Source: Harmothoe impar (taxonomy: Eukaryota > Annelida > Polychaeta > Phyllodocida > Polynoidae). From it: a stretch of 64,000 nucleotides of DNA. The notes under the pieces are model-generated. The model had not been told where the DNA came from, searched no databases, and worked only from the letters and a program-made list of their open reading frames with translations. The translations under genes were made by a program, and so were the position numbers. The stretch is from the NCBI GenBank assembly GCA_947462335.1, contig OX381707.1:15529418-15593417 (forward strand), read 5' to 3'. Below are positions 1 through 10,718 of the stretch, piece after piece (position 1 is the stretch's first letter; each line of letters opens with the position of its first letter).

Positions 1-105
1 TGCAGCACTGGCGTGTTACTCGCCAGTGCTGCATTTATGCATCATGATGACCAAGGACATGATGCATCATTGCATTATCCCGTCCTTAAAGATGGCATAT
101 CAGCT
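1..105. repeat. Foldback repeat, copy cut by the window edge
   Basis: Right half of the most abundant repeat in this window (called family A below). Family A is a palindrome with core GCAGCCCTGGCGAGT / ACTCGCCAGGGCTGC, flanked by GCATGAATGCAT-type arms. Its outer ends read CCCTTTAAGGACGGCATAGTGC on the left and the reverse complement on the right. Here the core starts at base 1 and the outer end CCGTCCTTAAAG lies near 90-101. Confidence 0.7.
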
Positions 106-1240
106 AAATTTGGGTGACTTTTAACTAATGCTATATCACTGTTGTATACCATGTTCTATACATATTCCCCAAATTATAAGGTGATTGCCAGTATATAAAC
201 ATATGAAATTAGCACAAGCAGTGCCATAATCTTTACTGTAGGTCGACACTAAAACTCCCTATGTGTTTATACTGCATGGCTCAGTGCTTTCCCTATTAGC
301 TTAGTTCCCGGTATGCTCACATAGGGGGGACACTGAGTCAGTGAGGTGAATAAGCAACTTTGTTTTCTATCTCAAATCATGCATTTACAGACACATATAT
401 TTAACATTGAGTACTGCATATCAGCAAAATTAATAACAAAACCCTTGACATTAAAATTATATCCATTTTGAAGGAAAGGTTTGGGAAGTCTATTAGCTGA
501 TATACCATCTTTAAAGGGTTAACACACTAACGAATTTTCGAAAATTTGCAAATAAAATGTTATCTGGAGAAATGGGGCTACATAGATTTGCACAATATAT
601 TGTAAAACATATTTCAGGTTTAGAGACGGACTGAGTTATTCTAGTTCAGAAAGGTCCAATACTTTACTGAACATTCGGTCCTGCTACACTTGTCAATCTG
701 CTGGACCGGTGGCATTTTAGGAGGACATTGCAACTGTCCTGCATGTTTTCGCAAAGACTGTACAGGTTTTCCCAGTTGGGCGGTCAGAGCAAAAGAGAAA
801 GCCCCTTAAGAAAGAATCATTTTCTAATTTTGATATCAATTCCCCCAAGCAGCCAGAAATGGAAAAACGCCTTTTTGTGAAACAAGTAGGAATCCTATAC
901 TCGTGAGTAGACGTGTTTTTTTCCACCTTTTGGGGTGCGGGGAAGGGGGTTCTATTTTGGCGGACAAAGGCAAAACGAATTATTGAGGGCAATTTACATT
1001 TTATATCTCGGAGTTGGATCCGTAATCCAATTCATCAGAATTGATCAAATAGCATTACTCCCTGAACTGTTGGTAATAGTCTAGGTCTTATAGTAATCCC
1101 TGGATAGTGGGTAGTGATATTACTTCTCCGGGGATGTATCAGTGCTATCAGGGGGGTGATTACCACTGGAGCATGTATGATGAAGGGCTCTGGGGTTCTA
1201 AACCCTCGTCTTCTATATTTCCTAGAATTGTGGATAATTT
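106..1240. other. No gene recognised
   Basis: AT-rich sequence. The longest frame (91 codons, minus, 717-992) matches no family I know and lacks coding character. This stretch should be intron or 3' flank of the minus-strand sarcoglycan gene, whose later exons I could not find here. Confidence 0.5.
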
Positions 1241-1541
1241 GGCCCAAAAAAAGAGGTTTGTTTCAGGTCACCCGACCGACCCTATGTAACCAGGGCCGAC
1301 CCGACGTCTTTATATGCAATTTTGAAGAAATGTTTCTATTTTTCAATTTTTTGGGGTCAATTTTAGGTTTACAGAACTTTTAACCTTTTTTTTTCCCCAT
1401 TTTCGCACTTTTTTGGGTCAATTTAAAGGTATGTAAAAAAAAAGTAAAAAGTAAAAAAAAAATATTTTTTTTAATCCGTCGGACCTACCGACCCTAGAGT
1501 TTCATCCCATGTTACCTGAATGTTTTTTTTATTATTTGGCC
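1241..1541. mobile_element. MITE, family B (GGCCAAAAAAA ends)
   Basis: Family B elements begin GGCCAAAAAAA followed by GGTTTGTTTCAGGTCACCCGA and end in the reverse complement. Inside, poly-A/T arms surround AATTTTGAAGAAATG. There are five copies in this window (also 20083, 28484, 41795, 52136). This one has decayed ends, and its target duplication is not clear. Confidence 0.65.
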
Positions 1542-1629
1542 TTGTGGATCTGGGGGACACCATGCATCGCTGAGGATGTTTGCTTTAACCCTATAGAGAC
1601 CGCATAGTGCTTTACTGCAATATCCCCGT

Positions 1630-1900
1630 TAGGCCAGATCAAAAAAGATTGTCAATAGATTTCGGCCATTATTTTCAGAAATAGAAATTTTCGTTCATGG
1701 ATTTCGCTTGCCTCACTAAAGGCAACACCTTATCTTATATTCTTGATTCCCATGATGGATCAAGAAAAAAACGTGTTACCTCAGAGGCCGTACTTTTATA
1801 AATTGATTAAAAAGAGTGGCTCACTCCACTTTTCATGTATAGAATCCATTAAAAATAAAATGCAAATTTTGCTCGCCTGCACCTTTTTTTTTTTTTAACT
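1630..1900. mobile_element. MITE, family C (GGCCAGACC ends), decayed
   Basis: Starts GGCCAGATCAAAAAAGATTG, then a GATTTCGGCCATTATTTTC arm. This matches the better preserved copies at 13273, 15090 and 22377, which begin GGCCAGACCAAAAAAAAAG followed by TTGGTCAATGGATTTC. The right end here is degraded. Confidence 0.5.
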
Positions 1901-2319
1901 GAACCCCATTAACGAACCTATACCAACCCTTTTTTGGTGTGGCCTTATCTATCTCTATCTATAACCTACAGATGGCACCACTGTAGACATTCTGCTCCAT
2001 CCTGAGACAAAGGACGCCATTATAAATGACGCTCTGTCTCTTCAAATCTCCAGCAGAGGTCTTCACTCACCCAGCACATTATTGGTCCATAATCAAAATC
2101 AGTTTGTTAACCATCATATAATTATCATCGGCCGGTGGCTGAATATGTCAAGAAGCGGTCAGAAACAGGGTGAGTGAATGGTATTAGAGAGACTATTTCT
2201 CAGACGACCTCTGCTCAGAATGATTCTGCTCATCACAGTGCAGTTCAATAAACTGACACCAGGTGGCAATAGTCATTTCCAGTTGGCAGCAATGCAGGAT
2301 TCTGAAACATCGGTATCCC

Positions 2320-2553
2320 GGGGGGGGGGGGGGGGGGGTAGGCTACCCAATTTTTTTTGACACAGGTGTGCGGCTGGCCCTTGGACAACCCTTACCCTTG
2401 GTGAGGGGGATTTCGGTCAGAAGTGACCCTTGGCGAGGGGGATTTTGGCGAAAGGTAGACCCTTGGTGAGGGGGATTTTGCTCAAAAAGTACCCTTCCCA
2501 GCCGCACACCTGTGTATACAAAATATACCAAGTGCCCCCCCCCCCCCTGGGAT
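2320..2553. mobile_element. Short inverted-repeat transposon with G/C-run ends and long target duplication
   Basis: The left end is a run of G followed by TAGGCTACCCAATTTTTT and CACAGGTGTGCGGCTGG. The right end has the inverse (CCAGCCGCACACCTGTG ... run of C). The direct repeat ATCGGTATCCCG stands just outside at 2309-2320 and 2552-2563, so the target duplication is about 11 bp. That length suggests a Mutator-like origin. The interior holds three imperfect repeats of CCTTGGTGAGGGGGATTT. Confidence 0.65.
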
Positions 2554-2829
2554 CGGTATCCCGTCCTCCATGATGGCAATAAGAGAAATGTGCCACCTTG
2601 CCAGTTGGGATACTTTAATTGGTGGTTCTTTTACAGCGATTCTCTCATTTAGTTTTCCCTGACTTACACCAACATATCACAAGACTCTCTGACTTTCCAT
2701 AACTTCCCTTGACCACTTTCACTCCCATGAATTTCCCTATGAACTTGTGCCAACCCCTGTGAGACCTTTAGTGAGAAATACTATTTCACCAATATATCTA
2801 ATATCTATCAATAGTCTAATCCGGTATAA

Positions 2830-3148
2830 GGGAGTGGTCATTTTTTAACAACTGGGGTGGGGGGAGGGGGGAACCAGAATAATTTGGACCCCTAGAAGGA
2901 GGGGGACCAAAAAAATTGGGACCCCTCATGAGGGGGGACCAAAAAATTACACCCCTTTTTAGTGGAAAAGCCAGCGCGTTACTATAGCTCAAAGTGGTTG
3001 GCCGTGCCCAATTTGAACCTGCCCTTAGAGAGGGGAACTGAAAAAATGTTGATCACTCCCGCGAGGGAGGGTGGTGGTACCCGAAAGAATTCTGACGCGC
3101 TCACCCGAAAATCCCCCCCCCCCCTGTTGTTAAAAAATGACCACTCCC
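2830..3148. mobile_element. MITE, family D (GGGAGTGGTCA ends, TAA duplication)
   Basis: Terminal inverted repeats GGGAGTGGTCATTTTTTAAC at the left and GTTAAAAAATGACCACTCCC at the right. TAA stands on both sides (2827-2829 and 3149-3151). A 3-bp TAA duplication and GG-starting ends fit a PIF/Harbinger-type non-autonomous element. Loose end fragments of the family recur near 23573, 33695, 45830, 47105 and 48950. Confidence 0.75.
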
Positions 3149-3179
3149 TAACAATAAGACGTGCACTACTATGGCTCTT

Positions 3180-3402
3180 GACCCCTAAATTCGATATGGC
3201 GACATGGGCATTTCTTAAAATCGACATGCGACATGAGGCCTAGTGACATGCGACATGGGGCTTATTGACAGGGGACATGGACATTTTTTTTAATTGACAT
3301 GGGACATGAGCATCTTAAGCGACATAGACATGCGACATGGTCATTTCTTAAAACCGACATGCGACATGGGGACCCCCCCATCAAGGGCCCCCCCCAGTAA
3401 AC
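3180..3402. repeat. GACATGGG-rich repeat, copy 1
   Basis: Many variants of GACATGCGACATGG and TTCTTAAAATCGACATG. It begins CCCCTAAATTCGATATGG and ends GGACCCCCCCATCAAGGGCC. A related copy at 6945-7160 has the same start and end sequences. They flank the sarcoglycan exons on both sides. Confidence 0.6.
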
Positions 3403-3550
3403 AAAAAACGTTATACACCATTTTGTAACGTTATCTAACGTTTTATAACGTTTCTCCAAGGCTCCTCACTATGGCATAACGTTATGTACATATTTAGAAC
3501 GTTATTTTGACGTAAAATAACGTTTTTTTGTTAGCTGGGCCACTACTCAC

Positions 3551-6500
3551 CCATCCTTAAGGGGCGTGTCGGGTGCGGGTGCAGCAGGTACATGAGACCT
3601 CTGCCCGGCCTCCTCCAGGGTGGCCACGTGCGCCACCTTAATGTCGCCCGGCCACAGCTGGTGCATCCTGACCAGGACGTCGTTGTACAGCTTCTCGGTG
3701 AAGAACTCTCCCAGGTCCAGGTTCCTGATGGTCAGCTCCACGAAGTAACGCGCCTCCTCTGCAATAATAACGTAAAACGCCACGTGGTGTACATAGTCTC
3801 ATATGCAAATCAAGTGATGTTTTCGATTTATTCTACCTACTTTAATTAGCACACATTCACGATTCTTTTTCTTTTTAAATCATGAAAATCCGCCCGGAAA
3901 TAAACATTTTAGAGCTGAATTTGTGGAGGGTAGCTGGACAGGATGACTGTGGTACGCCCCGTTCACACCAGCGTGGCGTACCACCATCGTACGCCCCGCA
4001 TACGCCGTCGGTAGCGTCTAGGCTTTAAGTATATGTCACCTGTATGCATTTATGTGGTAGGTAGAATAAACACCATGTCCACACCTGGGTTATAGGGGGC
4101 AACAAGGAACGAACCTGCCAAGTCACTAGACGTCACCCATTTTACCTGCAATCTTAAAAATCCATTTTCCCGGTAATCTTAATGATTCCCCTCTCTTCCC
4201 TAGATGGCACCACTGTAAGTCTGCAAGTCTGAAGGTAAATGGGTTCGGTTATAGTTCTGTTACAGTTTCCTAAAAGAAAAAGAGAAAAAAAAGAGAGAAA
4301 GAAAAGGGGGGTGCGGGTGCAGAGCCCCCCCATATATACAGCAATGTTACCAACTTACAGTGGTGCCATCTAGAGGATAGGCCTGGAAACTGATTAAGAT
4401 TACCGGAAAAGTGGACTTTGTAAGATAACAGGTAAAATGGGTGGCGTCTAGTGACTTGGTAGGTTCGTCCCCACGTTCCTGGCAATGAATAACTACAGAC
4501 TCAGGGGTGGACCCAGTAATTAAAAAACAAGGAGGGGGAGGGGGCACCAAACAATTAAGCACCAAAGAACTTAAAGAGTCGTTTCGTAACTTGCGGCAGA
4601 TCAAAATGTCATTAGATTCTTTTTCCCAAAAAGGCTTTTTGTGAGAAAAGACTAGATCATCCCTGGATCCCCTGGATCCCCTGGATCCCCTGGATCCCTT
4701 GATCCACCCCCCTCCCCCTGGCAGTTCTCTGACCTTTTGAGAGCCGCATACATGTGCTATCCAGTTTGTGTACTCTCGTTCCCAAATCCTTCTGAAGGAA
4801 GGCTCTGGTAACTGCCAAATGTTGGGATTTTGCTGGGTCTGGGCAAACCCTGCTGGTAGCTTGGAACCAGCGAACAGGAACAGGAAATGGAACCAGAAAG
4901 GCTGATGGTAAATCTACCTAAAACTACCATCATACATTCTGGTTCCATTTCCTGTTCCTGTTCGCTGGTTCCAGCCTACCAGCAGGGGTTGCCCAGACCC
5001 AGCAAAATCCAAAGTTCAAGGTCATTTGGCTGTCCCCAGAGCCTTCCTTCGGAAGGATTTGGGAACGAGAGTACGGTTTGTGCTGTGCTCCTGTTTCAAG
5101 CAGGAACCATTTAGACCTTTGAGGGCCATCTATAGCGTTTTACACATCAACCCCGTTTACTGTTCAAATTACACTTTGAACTGACACATGTTGGACTATT
5201 CAATTGTACCTAATCATTGTCAAGAAACTTTATTTACAGATGAACATACCTCTAGAAAGGCGATGAAATTTTTAACTAAAAAAGGTGCTAGGCTAATATG
5301 CCTTTTGTTATCATATTAAATACATGAATGCAGCCCTGGTGAGTCTATATAATCACCAGGGCTACATTCATGCATTATGCTGACGCTTCAGGAATGTGTC
5401 GACCCCCTAGTGTTGGCATGATTCTTGAATACATAACTGGGCTGCTTTTACACTGACAATGGGCATAATAGTCCATTAAAATGATATCCAATAAAGTTCT
5501 ATATGCGGCACTTAAAGGGCAGATCTAAACAACATACCCTGGTAGTTCTGTGTTTTACAATTGACTAGCTAATTATTAAACAGCCGTTAAAGGACAGCTC
5601 TTTCTTTATTTGGGGGAGAATGTCATGTATGAAACCATACATGGGACAGTATACTAACCAGATAACTGGGTCACTTGAATTTTTCGCGTCAACTGGGAAA
5701 CTGCGTTTGTATTGCGGTCTATGGCTGTTATCTGAAAGGACAAAAGGGTGTCACTGTTAACTAATGAATTGCTGATGATTGCAGGAAGAACTGTATGTTA
5801 TTCAAATATATTACACTTCCAATTTTATAACCTTTAACTTTTATGATGAAAGTGTAGGGGCACCAATGAAGTGGTGCGCCCTATAAGACTCCCGGACTGA
5901 CGTGTACAAGGTTACCAGCTCTGATCAGTAGGAGCGGGATTGGTGTAGTGGTTGCACGTTGTAATCTAGACGAAGGAAGCGTGGGTTCAAATCCCACATC
6001 TGGTGAAACACTTTTCACCTGGTACCTTTACAAAAGTAATTAAATAATTCTTTGTAAGGATGGGAAAGTATTCCAATCATCATTATAACTACCCCATTGG
6101 TAGTAAATGGGTCTACGGTAGCAAATTATTCTCACCCGTAGGGAATAATTCTTGATATTTATATCTATTTGTATAAAAAGTACCTCTAGGGTAGTGGTAT
6201 CGTCCAAGGAGCGTGGAGTTCCGTAGACGAAGGCGGGCTCGGTGTTCTGCTCGTGAACGACTCGGAGCCACTCGGGCAGGTCCGGCCGCCCCAGCATGGA
6301 CACGACATACCGGGTACCATAGCTTGTCTCTGTAGGTGATGAACAGTTAAACATGTATTGGTTATTTGTAGACATTTTGATTGAATTGATCAATGTGCAC
6401 ATATATGTGCACAAATAACTTAAAATGTTAAAAGAGTTCATCGTCATGCACTACAATCGAACGGAAATTGAATTTATATTAACCACTTCTCTATAGAAGG

Positions 6501-6869
6501 GCAGCTCATGTACCTATTGTGATGGATCATTAGCATGAAGCCCTTATGAGTAACTCGCCAGCGCTGCATCCATGCATGAAGATGACCATGGGGGTCGTAA
6601 TGATGCATGAATGCAGCCCTGCTGAGTCGGGGTGCATTCATGCGTCATGATTCCAATGGCGTGTAACGCATGAAAGCACTATATGTGACCATTAAGGATT
6701 TATTAATTACAGGTACCATGGTGAAACTTACCGGCTATACTGTCGTTAAAGAACATGTCGTGTGATAACTTCATCTGGAAGTTGACTCCGATCATGGCCA
6801 TGTTGGTCTCACTCAGGGCCGGCATCTGCGCGTGGGACAGGCCCAGCATCAGGAGGAAGACCAGCAGTT
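3551..6869 (-). CDS. Alpha/epsilon-type sarcoglycan, 5' part (three coding exons)
   Basis: Exons on the minus strand run 6869-6732, 6329-6184 and 3756-3551; all borders are AG/GT and phases join (1, 0, 2). The first visible exon encodes a hydrophobic leader LLVFLLMLGLSHAQ, a signal peptide whose start codon must lie in an unseen upstream exon unless MLGLSHAQ is the start. The second carries the family-typical segment GRPDLPEWLR followed by FVYGTPRS. The third carries ARYFVELTI and PLKDG, which line up with the cadherin-like ectodomain of SGCA/SGCE. Sarcoglycans are single-pass glycoproteins of the dystrophin complex at the muscle or epithelial plasma membrane. The membrane segment and cytoplasmic tail would be coded left of the window. 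The alignment has a gap at the exon 2/3 join: a later donor (CGG|GTGAGA, near 6125) would add about 16 residues in frame. I cannot separate SGCA from SGCE; vertebrates have both. Confidence 0.8.
4088..4490. mobile_element. Long-arm foldback element
   Basis: Arms of roughly 130 bp: CCAAGTCACTAGACGTCACC and following at 4117-4225 is inverted at 4345-4475 (GGTGGCGTCTAGTGACTTGG). Both arms carry ACAGTGGTGCCATCTAG or its inverse at the inner end. The centre is purine-rich. It lies in the intron between sarcoglycan exons 2 and 3. Confidence 0.65.
4652..4703. repeat. Short tandem repeat, CCCTGGATCC unit
   Basis: Four to five copies of a 10-bp unit CCCTGGATCC in a row. Confidence 0.8.
4770..5074. 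mobile_element. Foldback element, family F, copy 1
   Basis: Near-perfect palindrome of about 305 bp starting TACTCTCGTTCCCAAATCC and ending in the inverse. Both arms carry AAGGAAGGCTCTGG and CCTGTTCCTGTTCGCTGG. The flanking direct repeat is about GTTTGTG (7 bp). A second copy lies at 25649-25953. Confidence 0.8.
5325..5398. repeat. Family A foldback fragment
   Basis: ATGAATGCAGCCCTGGTGAG, then the inverse ATCACCAGGGCTACATTCAT. Only the core palindrome remains; the outer CCCTTTAAGGAC ends are missing. Confidence 0.6.
5934..6006 (+). tRNA. tRNA-like sequence (SINE head or tRNA pseudogene)
   Basis: TGGTGTAGTGGTTGCA fits the pol III A box and D arm, and GTGGGTTCAAATCCCAC is a full T arm with perfect B box GGTTCAAATCC. 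The acceptor stem pairs only in part (GGAT with ATCT). I see no convincing anticodon arm, so it is more likely a tRNA-derived repeat than a working tRNA gene. Confidence 0.45.
6530..6698. repeat. Family A foldback repeat
   Basis: Contains GAGTAACTCGCCAGCGCTGC, GCATGAATGCAGCCCTGC and a decayed right end (CATGAAAGCACTATATGTGACC). It sits just 5' of the first sarcoglycan exon border, within the intron. Confidence 0.6.
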
Positions 6870-6944
6870 CTGAAAATAGATTGGATTCAGAACATTCCCA
6901 GTGGACACATCTTGAGTATTAAAAGGAAATGGGGCATGCCGATG

Positions 6945-7160
6945 GCCCTAGACCCTTAAATTCGATACGGCGACATGGCCCATTTTGAGGCTTAGTGACA
7001 TGGGACAGGAGGAAAAATTAGATAGTGACATGGGACATTGGGAATTTCTTAAAATTGATATGGCGACATGGGCATATCTTAAAATCGATATGGCAACATG
7101 GCCATTTATCAAAATCGACATGGGACATGGGGACCCCCCTATCAAGGGCCCCATGCCGGT
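6945..7160. repeat. GACATGGG-rich repeat, copy 2
   Basis: Starts CCTTAAATTCGATACGGCG and ends GGACCCCCCTATCAAGGGCC, like the copy at 3180. The interior is built from GACATGGGACATGG and ATCTTAAAATCGATATGG variants. Confidence 0.6.
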
Positions 7161-7249
7161 ATTAGTGACAATGACAGGAGGAATAGAAAGACCATTGCAC
7201 TCATTTATAAAAATCGACAGGGGACACCGCCCCCCCTCCCCCATCTAGA

Positions 7250-8785
7250 CTAGATCTCTATGTATCAGCTAAAGTTCCATTAGGCCTCCATCGGGTGAAA
7301 ATGAAGGGGTTATAGCCCTAGATCTAGAACTATAGTATATGGGGCCCTAGCCCTAAGGCTAGTGTTAGCCGGGGGGGGGGGGGGGGGGCTAGCATTCATA
7401 TACGGTACCCCAGTCCAGTCAGGGTACGAACCTGCAAAATGTTCATTAATTCGGGTGTGTATCTGACTATCAGATCCAAATCATATTGGCCAATACGTAT
7501 GGTACTAAAGACATGATATGAGACCGATATCAGACTCTTATTAGCGTGGTTTTTGGGGCATTGACTAAGGCCCTCAGTGAGAGGGGCGTGTCCCCAAGTG
7601 TCACCAAAACCAAAACACTACACACGTGGTTCCGGTGACTGATTTTTGACAGCTCGGTGCCAGACGACACATTTAAAGGGACTGTCTCTGAAGTGCAGAA
7701 TCGTTTAAATGAGTCGCAATTGTGATTTATACATGGGGTATTAGTTCAACTTACGTTCCATCGTTGATTGATGTGTATCTTATTTATAGCGTCTGTGCAA
7801 ATTCCGATTTAATTGAAAGTGTATTTGGCATCTTGAGAAGTTGTCTGTAAACCATAACAAACTGAACGGAAGTCGTTTAACAGTTCGTAAATATGGTTTC
7901 GTATAATTCTGTGAAGTTTGGTTGAAAATGCTAAAGGATCAATCTAAATATTATTTTATCTCAAAAATTTTTTTTTTTTGAATAATTTGATTGACCAATT
8001 TCCTAATTCCTTGTCATTAAAGAAATTAGCCGAATGCGAAACTCTCCGTAGAAATGGTCGCCAGCTGAACCAGTGCGAGGCCGTCGACGTTTTCGGTGAC
8101 TCAGAGACAAGTTTGTTACCAGTTTTACGATTTATTCACGGTATATACGCGTGAAATACCAAACCATATCGATTTTCCTTTGAGTGTAGGTAAGTTGACT
8201 ATCATCTCATGACTTCTGTGCTGACATTTCACATCTAGCCATTTGAAACACAACTAAAACTGGGGTAAACACAGCCGATCTGTTTCTTCCTTGCACCGCG
8301 ACAGATTCACTATCACAGAATCAACACCCCCGATAACGACACAAACAGATTTCTGACATTCTGTGTCACTCTGGGTGTGTCTGTGTGGGCAGTGTTTATT
8401 GGTTCTTAACTTCCCCTTCTCCCTTATCTTATCGCTAATTTGGAGATATTGGTTGCAGAGCCAGAGGCCGTACAGTGTATACACAAGAGTTAATATGTCG
8501 GCAATGTCACACTCACAGAGTCTGAGAGTGAGTGTCTCAAGTCTCATTTCTGTGGAGTGTGCACCACACTCCACAGACTAAAGGCAGCTAGAGATCTACA
8601 CTATTTAAAGTTTAATAGAAAACAGTAGATTCTCTAAAATTTTCTAGGAGGAATAAAATCTATGTCGCTGAACCCTAAAATATACCGATCTAGATATAAA
8701 TTTCCACAAATAATAAATGCTCCAAAACTCCACAGAACACCAATCTCTCGAAACTAGGATAGATACATGCAGGTCAATAGCCTAG
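7250..8785. other. No gene recognised; sarcoglycan upstream or intron 1
   Basis: Includes a G-run at 7372-7388 and a T-run near 7970. The missing first exon of the minus-strand sarcoglycan could be here or further right. A frame of 106 codons (minus, 8254-8574) matches no known family, and part of it overlaps a small palindrome GGAGTGTGCACCACACTCC at 8555-8575. Confidence 0.4.
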
Positions 8786-8788
8786 AAT

Positions 8789-9027
8789 AGGCGGTGATCC
8801 ACTGCCGCGATTTTGCTGCGAATGACACTCATGCGAGTAAACACGGAGAAAACGTTCCAACAGTGGATCTCCTGCTGCGAGTTCCTGTGACAACATCGCA
8901 GCGAGAGGCGTGCGGCTACAAGTAAATTCGCAGAAATCTAAAAGTTTCGATTTTTTTACGAGTGTACTCGCAAGAGCCTGTCGTACGACTACATTTGCAG
9001 CAGACTCGCGGCAGTGGATCACCCCCT
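8789..9027. mobile_element. MITE with GGTGATCCACTGCCGCGA ends
   Basis: GGTGATCCACTGCCGCGA at the left is inverted as TCGCGGCAGTGGATCACC at the right, about 235 bp apart. TGCTGCGA motifs recur inside. Confidence 0.65.
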
Positions 9028-9322
9028 AATCCCGCTGGTCACTGGTGACACTTCCTGCTTGGCTACTCACACTACGATACATATCAAGGGATCCCTGTCA
9101 AAACAGTGTAAACAGACATTCGGAAAGGATGATCCGTGCACCCTGGGATGGGATACCCTCTCTGCCTGGCTGCTGACATATAATTAAGCCCCAGATCTAG
9201 GCCTAACCTCAATAAACACATCCCTGTCACCACAAGGAAGGAAAATATTATGTTTCTGTATATTATGAACAATCAATTAAAGATAATAGAAATACACAAG
9301 ACAGGAATTGTACAACACATGA

Positions 9323-10205
9323 GGCCATCCATAAAAAAAAATCTGTTTCCGGTCCAGCGGGTGGCCTTAAAAAAAGTCACCCGGGCGGCCGGGAAATCTT
9401 TTTTTTTTCTCATTTCTTTTTTTTTCTTCCTGCAGCAGGTCATACTGATAAGTGTTTGAAAAGGTGTTGAAATTAAATAGATGCCTTTTTCTATACACTG
9501 ACAATAATTTTATTAACCCCATGATTTAAAGTGTTGCCCTGAGCAAATTGCGAGTAAATACAAACCACACACGTCTCACTTTGGAGGGGGGGGGCGGAAC
9601 TAAATATATGTATTGATCACTGGAATAAGTTCCCTCATGTTACTGAGCTATAAGTACTCTTTCCAACTTTTGGGAACATATGGAATGGGAATATTTTGGG
9701 AAGATATATGAGGTGGCATTTGGCTTGACCCCACCCCCTTGGTGCATATATAATTAATAGATGACCCTATGGTGCACAGACTAAATTGTGAGTGCTTACA
9801 AACCACCCCTGCTGATCACTGGTAAGTAGGCCTACAGGGCTTGGAGCTGCACCTTATCTGGGCAGAGATAAGACCGCCCCAGTCAGTCAGATATAGGAGA
9901 AGTGCCCTACTACGGAGGTCATACAGACCAACCCTGTCATTGTTAGAGACTGGAAGGTAGCAACACTATATATTCAAAATAAAGTTAATTTCCTTAAAAT
10001 AGAAACTCATCATTGCACAGGTCATGAGATATAGAGATTAATACAGTATGATAGGTTTCTCTACTTTACTTTTGACAAAGAAAAAGTTAGCTACCTGCTG
10101 GACCCAGTCCAAAAAAAAAAATCTTTTCATTGCCGGCCGGGTAGCCTTGAAAAAAAATCTCACCCGGCCGGTCGACCGGAAACAGATTTTTTTTTATTGA
10201 TGGCC
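9323..10205. mobile_element. Non-autonomous DNA transposon, GGCCATC ends, TGA duplication
   Basis: The left end GGCCATCCATAAAAAAAAAT followed by CTGTTTCCGG is inverted at the right end (CCGGAAACAG ... ATTGATGGCC). TGA flanks both sides (9320-9322, 10206-10208). Length is about 880 bp with no coding potential. The 3-bp duplication and GG ends suggest PIF/Harbinger mobilisation. Confidence 0.7.
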
Positions 10206-10430
10206 TGAGTTGGAGCAAGATATCACTCACAGGAAGTGATCCCCACATTTAATGGCCAACTCTTCGAGAAATGAGCGGAAAATTTGCGATTTTGAAATTG
10301 CTGATTGGACAACTATTGGATAAATATTCGTGCTGTACATATTTAAGAGAATTTTAAAATCTGCGAAATTCACGAATATATGTACAGTGCGAAATAAAAT
10401 ATGTTTACAGAAATCTTTAATTAGACAGTT

Positions 10431-10665
10431 GTGCCTCTACATGGGTCCCCAGAATTTTGACCGTGTCGCCGTGTCGATTTTAAGCAAAAGGGCAGTATCA
10501 CTGTGTCGATTTTTAGGTATATAAGAACTCATAGAAAAAATCCTGTGTGTCAGATTTTAACGCCAATTTAGCCGTGTCCGTCGGATTTGAAAAGGGCCGT
10601 GTCGCCCGTGTCGTTTTTTAAAAGGGCCGTGTCGCCCGTGTCGGATTTTACCCATCTAGAGGCAC
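10431..10665. mobile_element. MITE, family E, directly upstream of YKT6
   Basis: Ends GTGCCTCTACATGGGT and ACCCATCTAGAGGCAC. A perfect 6-bp target duplication ACAGTT lies at 10425-10430 and 10666-10671. The interior repeats CCGTGTCGCCCGTGTCG. The element ends 54 bp before the YKT6 start codon, so it occupies promoter or 5' leader. The second copy, 53072-53267, has ATAATT duplications. Confidence 0.8.
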
Positions 10666-10718
10666 ACAGTTTCCAATTCCTTACTGATTGTTTGCAATTC
10701 CAGACTGACTGCCACAAG

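Noticed and set aside
4757..5114. Open frames with CSCSLVPSYQQGLPRPSK on both strands, repeated at 25632-26028
   Set aside because: The palindromic family F element gives mirror frames; there is no coding evidence apart from the repeat.
6948..7248. Frames on both strands with repeated MGHGD or MSILRN phrases
   Set aside because: They come from the GACATGGG repeat and appear in both directions.
8254..8574. 106-codon minus-strand frame upstream of the sarcoglycan gene
   Set aside because: No homology, no signal peptide and no donor that would join to the first sarcoglycan exon in phase.
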